From assembly GCA_029252405.1 (NCBI GenBank), contig JAQXBM010000025.1:1-55355 (forward strand): a stretch of 55,355 nucleotides of DNA. Reading direction: 5' to 3'. This DNA is from Crocinitomicaceae bacterium. Lineage in GTDB: Bacteria; Bacteroidota; Bacteroidia; Flavobacteriales_D; Crocinitomicaceae. The translations under genes and the position numbers were made by a program. The notes under the pieces were generated by a model. It was not told the origin of the DNA and did not search any database. It worked only from the letters and a program-made list of their open reading frames with translations. Below, in pieces: positions 25,943-34,160 of the stretch (within the stretch, counting starts at the first letter, position 1; every line of letters starts with the position of its first letter).

Positions 25943-26493
25943 GTCGAATTTTATTCCTTTTGATGATTTCTATTGGAAATTTCAGCTCTGCGCAAGAAGA
26001 ATACATTCAGCCTGGATTATTGGCTGCGTCGATCACTTATTCGCCTTCAACAATGCTGAATTACAGTGACAATAATTTTTACGTAACAGGATTCGCCGAG
26101 TATTATGTAGACAAGAAGTTCAGTTTTAGAAGTGATACGTACGTGTTTTTAAACAGCCAGGAGGATATTTCGTCTGCAGTAATCAAAGATGGTGTTCGTT
26201 CTTACTTCGGATTGGCTTATCATCTGACCAAAGGAAATTGGGAAGGGAGCATTGGTTTTCAGCCTGGGTTGACAATTATGAATCAGTCCTTGACATTAAC
26301 TTCACCGCGGTTAATGCCTTCAGCAGCACTCAGAATCGGAACAGCATATTACGTTTGGAAGTATTTCAACTTCTTCGCTAATTTGACGTATACGCGATCC
26401 AAATTGATGTCTCCTTTTAACGGGTCGATATCAACAGACGAATTGATTTTTTCAGTAGGACTAGGATTTCAGATTCAGACGAAGAAGAATTAA
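25936..26493 (+). CDS. exported beta-barrel-like hypothetical protein
   Basis: A 185-residue exported protein with signal MVSRILFLLMISIGNFSSAQ. It has beta-strand periodicity (ITYSPSTMLNYS, FAEYYVDKKFSFRSD, NLTYTRSKLMS, LIFSVGLGFQIQ) like small outer-membrane barrels. It overlaps the preceding barrel-like gene and probably forms a functional pair with it. Its TAA stop shares the sequence TTAA (26490-26493) with the stop of the convergent ftsK gene. Confidence 0.72.
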   Translation: MVSRILFLLMISIGNFSSAQEEYIQPGLLAASITYSPSTMLNYSDNNFYVTGFAEYYVDKKFSFRSDTYVFLNSQEDISSAVIKDGVRSYFGLAYHLTKGNWEGSIGFQPGLTIMNQSLTLTSPRLMPSAALRIGTAYYVWKYFNFFANLTYTRSKLMSPFNGSISTDELIFSVGLGFQIQTKKN

Positions 26494-29030
26494 ACGAGCC
26501 CCTTGCTGGCAAGTAATTCCTCTAAAGAGTTTTCATCAGCATAGAGTACGTCTCTCGCTTTACTCCCTTTGAAAGGGCCGATAATTCCCATTCCTTCCAA
26601 CTGATCCACGATTCTTCCAGCTCGGTTGTATCCTAATTTCAATTTACGCTGAAGTAAACTTGCGGAACCTTGTTGGTGCATAACTACGATTCGTGCCGCA
26701 TCTGCGAAAAGGGCATCTAATTCATCTTTATCGACTCCGCCGCCTCCAGATTCGGCACTTTCACCAACATATTCAGGAAGTAGGAAAGCATCTGAATACC
26801 CTCGCTGATCTCCAATGTACGTACAAATCTCTTCAACTTCAGGAGTATCAACGAATCCACATTGAAGACGAACCATGTCCGACCCTGTACTGATTAGCAT
26901 ATCCCCACGTCCAATTAATTGGTCGGCTCCATTTCCATCAAGGATGGTTCTAGAGTCAATCTTCGAAAGTACACGGAATGCGATACGCGCCGGGAAGTTG
27001 GCTTTGATCATACCTGTTATTACGTTGACCGAAGGTCTTTGTGTAGCAACAATTAAGTGAATTCCGATGGCACGTGCCAACTGTGCAATACGCGCAATCG
27101 GGTGCTCAACTTCTTTACCAGCTGTCATGATCAAATCGGCGAACTCATCTATTAATACGACAATGTATGGCAAGAATTGATGTCCATTTTCAGGATTCAA
27201 TTTTCGTGCGATGAACTTAGCATTGTACTCTTTAATCGTTCGACATTGCGCTTTTTTCAATAGATCGTAGCGATCATCCATCTCGATACAGAGTGAGTTT
27301 AATGTGTTTACAACCTTGCTTACGTCAGTGATAATTGCGTCTTCTTCATCCGGAAGTTTCGCCAAGAAGTGACGTTCAATTCTATTGTAAAGTGTGAGCT
27401 CTACTTTTTTCGGATCAATCAACACGAATTTGACTTGAGCTGGGTGCTTTTTGTAAAGAATTGAGACTAGAATCGCGTTCAAACCAACCGATTTACCTTG
27501 ACCCGTTGCTCCCGCCACCAACAGGTGAGGCATTTTCGTAAGGTCGAAAGTGAATGTCTCGTTCGTAATCGTTTTCCCCATCACGACTGGCAATTCATAA
27601 TCGCTGTCTTGGAATTTTTTCGAGGCGATTAAGGAATGCATGCTCACCATATCGGGACTGCTATTCGGAACCTCAATACCAATGGTACCTTTTCCAGGAA
27701 TTGGCGCGATAATACGAATCCCGAGTGCTGCTAGACTCAAGGCGATGTCATCTTCTAAGTTTTTAATCTTGGAAATTCGCACTCCCGGAGCAGGAACGAT
27801 TTCATAAAGGGTAACCGTCGGTCCAACAGTTGCCATGATTTTAGAAATCTCAATCTTATAATTGGAAAGCGTTTCAACAATTTTGTTCTTGTTCGCTTCA
27901 AGTTCGCTTTTACTTACAGATGGTCCTTTACTTTCGTATTGCTTCAACAAATCAAGAGAAGGAAGAGCGTAGCTCGATAAGTCCAATTTCGGATCGTATT
28001 CGCCAAATTCTTCGACTTTTTCATTGACCTCTTCAGTTGTCAAAATTTCATCTTGATTTTCCGTTGCTACTTTCACGGAGAAATCGTCATCATCAGTGGA
28101 TTGCGCCAATTCCTCAACCTTTGCCTCAGGTTTCTCAATGCTCAGTTCTTCTCGTCCAGTAGCATCAATGACTTCCGAAATCAATTCGTTGTCTTGCTCT
28201 TCGGTGAAATCGACCACTTTCGCTTCTTGCTCTTCAATTTTTTCTTCTTCCTTGATGGTGTTGACAACAGCCAAATCATCTTCACTCAGAATTTGGTTTT
28301 CATCTGTATCCAATGTCGCTTCGGCTTCATCTGATTTTTTGAACCAAGCAATTATCTTTTTCAGATTAAAATTGAAAAGAATCAGGGCAAAGAGGTATCC
28401 AATGGCAATAATCAGGATGAGAGTCCCAAATTTCCCAAGCGTCAATTTGAACCAATCGTTGATCTGATAGCCAAACGTTCCACCAAGATAATTCACTTGA
28501 TTCGCAAAGAATCCGAAGAAAACACTCAACCATACAGTGGCAAGCACAACAGTTGAGAGCGTTTTGCGCAGCGGAAGTAATTCCGTTTTGAACAATAACT
28601 TGATTGATAACAGAAAAGTGAAAAGTGGAATCGCAAAGGACGAAATACCAAACCAACGAAAGACGAGTAGGTGAGAGATCCAAGCGCCAAATTTTCCCAG
28701 CCAGTTAGCTACTGGAACGGCACTTTCTTCAAACAAAAATTCAAAGAAACCTTTGTTGATCAATCGATTTTGATCTTCCTGCCATGTAAATAAATAAGAG
28801 AATATTGCGAGAAAAATGAAGAATGAAAAAATCAACAAACCAACACCAACACTGGTCTTTACCTTCTTTTGGTTGAAACGGTCTTTCAACTGTTGAAAAG
28901 GTGATTTCGTGGATTTTTTTGGTGCTTTTTTCTTACGAGTACGAGTGGAAGGCTTCGCTTTGGTTTTCGTCGCCTTCGTTGCCTTCTCGGCTTTTTCGTC
29001 TTTCGCTATATATTCGTTGTCTAATGCCAT
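26490..29030 (-). CDS. ftsK: DNA translocase FtsK/SpoIIIE
   Basis: An 846-residue septal DNA pump that clears and unlinks chromosome termini during division. After a Lys-rich cytoplasmic start come four transmembrane helices (about residues 60-80, 110-145, 158-175, 200-220) and a Glu/Asp-rich linker (230-345). The motor follows, with Walker A GATGQGKS (507-514), Walker B VVLIDE (about 624-629) and the ATQRPSVNVITG region. A C-terminal gamma winged-helix domain (about 781-840) would read KOPS-like sites. The linker is shorter than in E. coli. Confidence 0.96.
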   Translation of the reverse strand: MALDNEYIAKDEKAEKATKATKTKAKPSTRTRKKKAPKKSTKSPFQQLKDRFNQKKVKTSVGVGLLIFSFFIFLAIFSYLFTWQEDQNRLINKGFFEFLFEESAVPVANWLGKFGAWISHLLVFRWFGISSFAIPLFTFLLSIKLLFKTELLPLRKTLSTVVLATVWLSVFFGFFANQVNYLGGTFGYQINDWFKLTLGKFGTLILIIAIGYLFALILFNFNLKKIIAWFKKSDEAEATLDTDENQILSEDDLAVVNTIKEEEKIEEQEAKVVDFTEEQDNELISEVIDATGREELSIEKPEAKVEELAQSTDDDDFSVKVATENQDEILTTEEVNEKVEEFGEYDPKLDLSSYALPSLDLLKQYESKGPSVSKSELEANKNKIVETLSNYKIEISKIMATVGPTVTLYEIVPAPGVRISKIKNLEDDIALSLAALGIRIIAPIPGKGTIGIEVPNSSPDMVSMHSLIASKKFQDSDYELPVVMGKTITNETFTFDLTKMPHLLVAGATGQGKSVGLNAILVSILYKKHPAQVKFVLIDPKKVELTLYNRIERHFLAKLPDEEDAIITDVSKVVNTLNSLCIEMDDRYDLLKKAQCRTIKEYNAKFIARKLNPENGHQFLPYIVVLIDEFADLIMTAGKEVEHPIARIAQLARAIGIHLIVATQRPSVNVITGMIKANFPARIAFRVLSKIDSRTILDGNGADQLIGRGDMLISTGSDMVRLQCGFVDTPEVEEICTYIGDQRGYSDAFLLPEYVGESAESGGGGVDKDELDALFADAARIVVMHQQGSASLLQRKLKLGYNRAGRIVDQLEGMGIIGPFKGSKARDVLYADENSLEELLASKGLV

Positions 29031-29126
29031 TCTTGTAGCTATATCTCACGAAGATAGTTAGGAATCCTGCGCGCACGAGGGAGAATTCTAGTAAGTATAC
29101 ACAACGAAATGTTAGTTCTTAACTGA

Positions 29127-29822
29127 TCATTTTCCTTCTTTCGCTCCGTTTGCTTCAATCAACTTATCCATGAATTCATCAAAGCTAATTCGTTCAAAAT
29201 CAGAAGGGATTCCGAACAGGTCGTGCTCAGGTGTATATTCGCTGATTTTCACCAAGGTATAATCGAAAATTGCATCAGGAGTAATGACGCTGTATTTGGT
29301 AGGAATGCCGTTGATCTTCGGATACGCATTCACGATTTCAGATGAGTACCCTTTGAGGTATAAAAATTCGATCGGTTCTTCAAATTCTGGATGGGAGACA
29401 GTCAAACGTTTCATCTTTCTACCTAGCATTCGCGTCTTGCCGCATTTCTTATCAAAAACGAACTTGTCCATTTCCGAGGTCGTCGTGTCGCTGGCTTGCT
29501 TTTTCTTTTGACCTTCGGTTTCATCCATTTGAAGGGCGTACTTCCCAAATTCTGTTTCCAGCAAGAGGTATGACTTGTCGAGCGACATGTGTTTGATAGC
29601 AACTTGCTGACCGAAGCTCTGCGTGAAGTTTTCGATGCGTACAATTGTATCGTTTGTGTAAACGATCATTCTGTTGTCGGGAACTAAATCGCGTAAAGAA
29701 CTATCTCGAACGCTGATTTTATACTCAAGCATTCCCACGAAAGACTTGGTCTTTTTCGATTGGCTAAAACTGGCAAGTGGAAGTGCCAAAACGATTGTTA
29801 CTAAAAGAATAAAATTACGCAT
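29127..29822 (-). CDS. DUF4412-like exported protein
   Basis: A 231-residue exported protein starting MRNFILLVTIVLALPLASFS; I chose this ATG, 11 codons inside the longest frame, because it gives a clean signal peptide. The body has a lipid-carrier-like beta pattern (FVGMLEYKISVRDSS, NRMIVYTNDTIVRIENF, YLLLETEFGKYAL, KMKRLTVS), as in DUF4412-type proteins that resemble LolA/LolB folds. This assignment is from pattern only. It is transcribed alone, divergent from the arginase gene. Confidence 0.7.
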   Translation of the reverse strand: MRNFILLVTIVLALPLASFSQSKKTKSFVGMLEYKISVRDSSLRDLVPDNRMIVYTNDTIVRIENFTQSFGQQVAIKHMSLDKSYLLLETEFGKYALQMDETEGQKKKQASDTTTSEMDKFVFDKKCGKTRMLGRKMKRLTVSHPEFEEPIEFLYLKGYSSEIVNAYPKINGIPTKYSVITPDAIFDYTLVKISEYTPEHDLFGIPSDFERISFDEFMDKLIEANGAKEGK

Positions 29823-29924
29823 AGAAATGGGTTGTTTCTTGTTGAACGGAATCAAAGCCTTAAAGTTACTAATCTATTCTAGTGAAACACCCGTTTAATG
29901 TCGGATTTAGCATTCAAATTATAT

Positions 29925-29932
29925 TATTTTTG
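29925..29932 (+). promoter_or_regulatory. -7 promoter element of the arginase-argS unit
   Basis: TATTTTTG fits TAnnTTTG exactly and lies 18 bp before the arginase ATG. A clear -33 TTG at the usual spacing is missing. Confidence 0.5.
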
Positions 29933-29950
29933 CCCTAACAATCGAATCTT

Positions 29951-30901
29951 ATGAAGGAGTTACAATTAATCATTAATTCATCGGAAATTACAGCAGGAAC
30001 ACGCGGTTCTTCTTTGGGACCTGACGCTGTGATCACTGCCGCACGTAAAAAAGAGAATTATTTCTTTCGTGATCATCCAATAATGAGAATTGAAAACGAG
30101 AACCAAATGCTTGATACAGAGGTGAAATATCCTTTTGCGAAGCGAATTGAAGGTTTGGTGAAAGTTTACGAACGCATTTCGACGTCTGTGAAGTTGACCT
30201 TGGATAATGGGAAATTCCCTTACGTTCTAGCTTCTGATCACGGTTCAGCTGGTGGAACAATCGCTGGAATAAAAGCAGCTTACCCGAATAAACGTCTTGG
30301 AGTGATTTGGATTGATGCCCATGGAGATTTGCACACACCCTACACGACACCATCGGGGAACATGCATGGAATGCCGTTGGCAACAGCTTTGGGAGAAGAT
30401 AACTTGGAATGTCGATCGAATAATCCGCATGTGGATATTGTGGATCACTGGAACAGTCTCAAAAACACAGGACTTCAGGGTTCTAAACTCAATCCAGAAG
30501 ATTTGGTTTTTATTGGTGTTCGAGATACGGAGCCTCAAGAGGATGCAATCCTCGAAAGATTAAGTATTACCAATCATAGGGTTGAATCTGTTCGATCTGA
30601 AGGAGCTCAGGCAATCATCAATAAATGTTTGGATCAACTCTCTGACTGCGATATGATTTACGTCTCATTCGATGTAGATTCAATGGATCCAGATTTGACC
30701 TCATACGGAACAGGAACGCCAGTTGCAAATGGAATTACACCAGATGAAGCAAGGGATTTCTTGTGTGCATTTGGAGAAGAGGAGAAATTAGTATGCATGG
30801 AGTTCGTAGAAGTGAACCCGTGTTTGGATAATAAACAAAATAGAATGGCAGAAATCACGTTTGATTTGTTCGAAGCTGCTGCCAATTCAATCAAGAAATA
30901 A
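29951..30901 (+). CDS. arginase/ureohydrolase family protein
   Basis: A 316-residue ureohydrolase. The six binuclear manganese ligands can be identified: His97 (in SDHGSAGG), Asp122, His124 and Asp126 (DAHGD), and Asp241 and Asp243 (SFDVDSMDP). The first motif differs from the usual GGDHS. The family includes arginase, agmatinase and formiminoglutamase; Bacteroidota proteins of this type are usually called arginase, giving ornithine and urea from arginine, but the substrate is not fixed by the sequence. The TAA stop is directly followed by the argS ATG without a gap. Confidence 0.88.
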   Translation: MKELQLIINSSEITAGTRGSSLGPDAVITAARKKENYFFRDHPIMRIENENQMLDTEVKYPFAKRIEGLVKVYERISTSVKLTLDNGKFPYVLASDHGSAGGTIAGIKAAYPNKRLGVIWIDAHGDLHTPYTTPSGNMHGMPLATALGEDNLECRSNNPHVDIVDHWNSLKNTGLQGSKLNPEDLVFIGVRDTEPQEDAILERLSITNHRVESVRSEGAQAIINKCLDQLSDCDMIYVSFDVDSMDPDLTSYGTGTPVANGITPDEARDFLCAFGEEEKLVCMEFVEVNPCLDNKQNRMAEITFDLFEAAANSIKK

Positions 30902-32806
30902 ATGGAATCAACAATTAAAAAGGCGCTTTTAGAGAATTCGGAAGCACTTTTCGGAACGGCAATCGAGGAGAAATCGATTCAATTTCAAAAAACACGTAAA
31001 GATGTTGAAGGTGATTTGACATTGGTGACGTTTCCTTTCGTGAAAATCTTGCGCTGTTCGCCAGTAGATGCTGGAAACAAGATAGGAGCGTTTTTAACAG
31101 ATGCAATTGACGAAATTGATTCCTGCGAAGCGATCAACGGATTTTTGAACATCGTTTTGTCTGATGCGTATTGGATCAATAAGTTGGACCTTGTTTCAAA
31201 AGATACACGATTCGGATTTTCTGCTCCAGATTCAAAACCAACAGTAATGGTGGAGTATTCTTCACCGAATACCAACAAACCACTTCACTTAGGTCACCTT
31301 AGAAACAACTTCTTAGGGTATTCAGTTGCTGAAATTTTGAAGGCGAACGGTCACAAAGTTGTGAAAACGCAAATCATCAACGACCGTGGAATTCATATCT
31401 GTAAGAGCATGTTGGCTTGGGAACGTTTTTCTCCATTGGATGAAAGTGGCAAGCGCGAAACACCTGAGTCCACTGGGATGAAGGGCGATAAGCTCGTTGG
31501 TAAATACTACGTCATTTTCGATAAGGAGATGAACAGTGAGGCGAAGGAAATCATCAGTTCTTGGGAAGAAGGAAACTTTGATGGATTCGATGCAGATGTT
31601 GAAGCAGAGGTGAAGCGCTTAATTGCTTCCAAAGAAGGCAAAGACGAAAAAGCGATCAGCGGAATAGATTCAAAAATTAAAGAGATTGCCAAAAATCAGA
31701 CTTCTCTATTGAACGATGCGAAAGAAATGCTCGTGAAATGGGAGGGAAGAGATCCTCAAGTGTATTTGCTTTGGACGACCATGAACAGTTGGGTGTACGA
31801 CGGATTCGAAAAGACTTACGACATGATGGGCGTAGATTTCGACAAGTTGTACTACGAATCGGATACCTTCTTAATTGGTAAAGATTTGGTAGCTGAAGGT
31901 CTCTCAAAAGGTGTTTTCTACAAGAAAGAAGATAGCTCTGTTTGGGCCGATCTTGCGGATGAAGGAATTGATGATAAATTGGTGCTTCGTTCGGATGGTA
32001 CAGCGGTTTACATGACACAAGATGTAGGAACAGCGGTCGATCGTTACAAGGATTATCCAGATTTAGATGGAATCATCTACACAGTTGGAAATGAGCAAGA
32101 TCATCACTTCAAAGTGCTCTTTTTGATCTTGAAAAAACTTGGGTACGCTTGGGCGCACAATTGCTTCCATCTTTCTTATGGAATGGTTGAACTACCTAAA
32201 GGAATGGGACGAATGAAATCCCGTGAAGGAACCGTTGTCGATGCAGATGATTTGATGGAAGACATCATTGTTCAGGCTCAGGAAATGACACAGGAAAGAG
32301 GTCACATTGACGGCATGACGGATGAGCAGAAGCGTTCATTGTACGAATTGATTGGACTTGGAGGATTGAAATACTACTTATTGAAAGTTGATCCAAAGAA
32401 AAAATTGGTGTTCGATCCAGGTGAATCAATCGAATTGAATGGAAATACAGGACCATTCATTCAGTACGCACATGCGCGAATAAAGTCACTTTTGGCGAAA
32501 TCGGAAGAAGAATCTTCACTTGAAGGAGTTACGTCGTTCTTGCCAGAGGAGAAGTCAATTGTAAAGCAACTGGTTGAATTTGAGCAAGTAGTGAAGGACG
32601 CAGGGTCGAATCATTCTCCGGCGTTGATCGCGAACTATACCTACGAATTGGTGAAACAGTACAACCATTTCTACCAAAGCGTTACGATTTTGAAAGAAGA
32701 AAATACTCAATTGCGCGCAATGCGTCTGTTGTTGAGTGAGAATGTAGCCAAAGTGGTTTCCATGTCGATGGGGCTGCTAGGAGTTAACGTACCGGAAAGA
32801 ATGTAA
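30902..32806 (+). CDS. argS: arginyl-tRNA synthetase
   Basis: A 634-residue class I synthetase. It has an N-terminal Add-1 tRNA-recognition domain, the HIGH motif as HLGH (129-132) after VEYSSPNTNKP, a helical insertion rich in Glu/Lys (about 205-275), the KMSK-equivalent region GRMKSREGTVVDADDL and a C-terminal DALR anticodon-binding domain ending GLLGVNVPERM. It charges tRNA(Arg). It follows the arginase gene with no intervening base and precedes the DUF389 gene by 12 bp. Confidence 0.97.
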   Translation: MESTIKKALLENSEALFGTAIEEKSIQFQKTRKDVEGDLTLVTFPFVKILRCSPVDAGNKIGAFLTDAIDEIDSCEAINGFLNIVLSDAYWINKLDLVSKDTRFGFSAPDSKPTVMVEYSSPNTNKPLHLGHLRNNFLGYSVAEILKANGHKVVKTQIINDRGIHICKSMLAWERFSPLDESGKRETPESTGMKGDKLVGKYYVIFDKEMNSEAKEIISSWEEGNFDGFDADVEAEVKRLIASKEGKDEKAISGIDSKIKEIAKNQTSLLNDAKEMLVKWEGRDPQVYLLWTTMNSWVYDGFEKTYDMMGVDFDKLYYESDTFLIGKDLVAEGLSKGVFYKKEDSSVWADLADEGIDDKLVLRSDGTAVYMTQDVGTAVDRYKDYPDLDGIIYTVGNEQDHHFKVLFLILKKLGYAWAHNCFHLSYGMVELPKGMGRMKSREGTVVDADDLMEDIIVQAQEMTQERGHIDGMTDEQKRSLYELIGLGGLKYYLLKVDPKKKLVFDPGESIELNGNTGPFIQYAHARIKSLLAKSEEESSLEGVTSFLPEEKSIVKQLVEFEQVVKDAGSNHSPALIANYTYELVKQYNHFYQSVTILKEENTQLRAMRLLLSENVAKVVSMSMGLLGVNVPERM

Positions 32807-32818
32807 AGGGAATAGAGA

Positions 32819-34153
32819 ATGGAAGGGTACGAATGGATTAAGAAATTGTTCAACTTCATGCGATTGTCGTATGAAAAAGAGGAGAGTCAGTTGATTCACG
32901 ATTCGATTGAAAAAGCGATCGTTTTCCGCGGAACGAATTTTTGGATTCTCATCTTCGCGATTTTCATTGCCTCGGTGGGCTTGAACATGAATTCACCTGC
33001 AGTAGTCATCGGAGCCATGTTGATTTCACCACTAATGGGGCCGATCAACGGGGTTGGTTACAGTGTAGCAACTTACAATTTTGATCTACTCAAGCGTTCG
33101 CTTAAAAATTACAGTTTTGCTGTTTTAGGCGGATTGGTCGCTTCAACCTTATATTTCTACGTTTCGCCAATTCATGTAGAGCACTCAGAATTATTATCAA
33201 GAACGAGCCCAACAATTTACGACGTATTTATCGCGATGTTTGGTGGACTTGCAGGTATTGTGGCTATTTGCAGCAAGAATAAAGGGAATGTCATTCCTGG
33301 TGTAGCAATCGCCACAGCATTGATGCCACCACTTTGTACAGCTGGATTTGGGCTCGCCGAAGGAAACATGACGTTCTTCCTCGGAGCGATGTACCTTTTC
33401 TTGATCAACTCTGTCTTCATTGCACTTTCAGCGATGTTGGTTTCTCAGTTATTGAAACTTCCGAAGCGAAGCTTTTTACTTTCGCGTGAAATCAAAAACA
33501 CGAATATCCTTGTGGGGATTGTGATTTTATTGACGGTAATTCCCAGTGTTTACCTCGGAATCACATTGGTCAAGAAGGAGAAATTCATGAAGTCTGCTGA
33601 ATCCTTTGTATCAAAAATCGGCGATTGGGAAGGAAATTACCTCCTAAAAGATGAAGTGAATGGTGACCTAAGAACCATCAAATTGGCGTACGTTGGAAAC
33701 GAGATCGATAAGGAATCGCAAAAGCGTTTGGAGGAGAAAGCTAAGGACATGGGACTAGGCGATGCAAAGATTTATATTCAGCAAGGGTTTCAGTCGAACC
33801 TAGAGGAATCGGATCGTGACCACCAAAAACAATTAGATCGTCTTCAATCGGAGGTCGTAAATGTTCGCGAAACGATGAAGATCAATCAAGACAAACTCGA
33901 TAGCCTTGCAACGAAACCTCCACTCGGTAGAGATTTACTGAAGGAAATCAGTGCTATTTTACCTCAAATTAAAGGGTGTTCAATTTCCAATGAGCCATAT
34001 TTCACGGTAGATTCGGATGAGGACAAAACGATTCCAACTGTATATTTCACAATTGATGATGAAATATCAGAAAGTGAGAGAGAAGGGGTTGAACGCTGGT
34101 TAGCCCAAAAACTTGGGTGCGATTACGTCGTGTTGAATTTCCGTCGGATCTGA
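32819..34153 (+). CDS. DUF389 (TIGR00341-like) membrane protein
   Basis: A 444-residue protein whose N-terminal part (about residues 30-255) is the DUF389 membrane domain with six or so helices; the diagnostic segments are SPAVVIGAMLISPLMGPINGVG and VAIATALMPPLCTAGFG. The C-terminal half is soluble, charged and contains a coiled-coil (about 325-360) and an alpha/beta tail. A transport role has been suggested for the family but remains unknown. It is probably co-transcribed with argS. The convergent T9SS gene ends 7 bp beyond its stop. Confidence 0.9.
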   Translation: MEGYEWIKKLFNFMRLSYEKEESQLIHDSIEKAIVFRGTNFWILIFAIFIASVGLNMNSPAVVIGAMLISPLMGPINGVGYSVATYNFDLLKRSLKNYSFAVLGGLVASTLYFYVSPIHVEHSELLSRTSPTIYDVFIAMFGGLAGIVAICSKNKGNVIPGVAIATALMPPLCTAGFGLAEGNMTFFLGAMYLFLINSVFIALSAMLVSQLLKLPKRSFLLSREIKNTNILVGIVILLTVIPSVYLGITLVKKEKFMKSAESFVSKIGDWEGNYLLKDEVNGDLRTIKLAYVGNEIDKESQKRLEEKAKDMGLGDAKIYIQQGFQSNLEESDRDHQKQLDRLQSEVVNVRETMKINQDKLDSLATKPPLGRDLLKEISAILPQIKGCSISNEPYFTVDSDEDKTIPTVYFTIDDEISESEREGVERWLAQKLGCDYVVLNFRRI

Positions 34154-34160
34154 CTTTTCA

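Noticed and set aside
28053-28467. Two overlapping frames of 93 and 123 codons antisense to the FtsK linker.
   Set aside because: They are Ser/Phe-rich shadows of the acidic, repetitive linker sequence and have no independent support.
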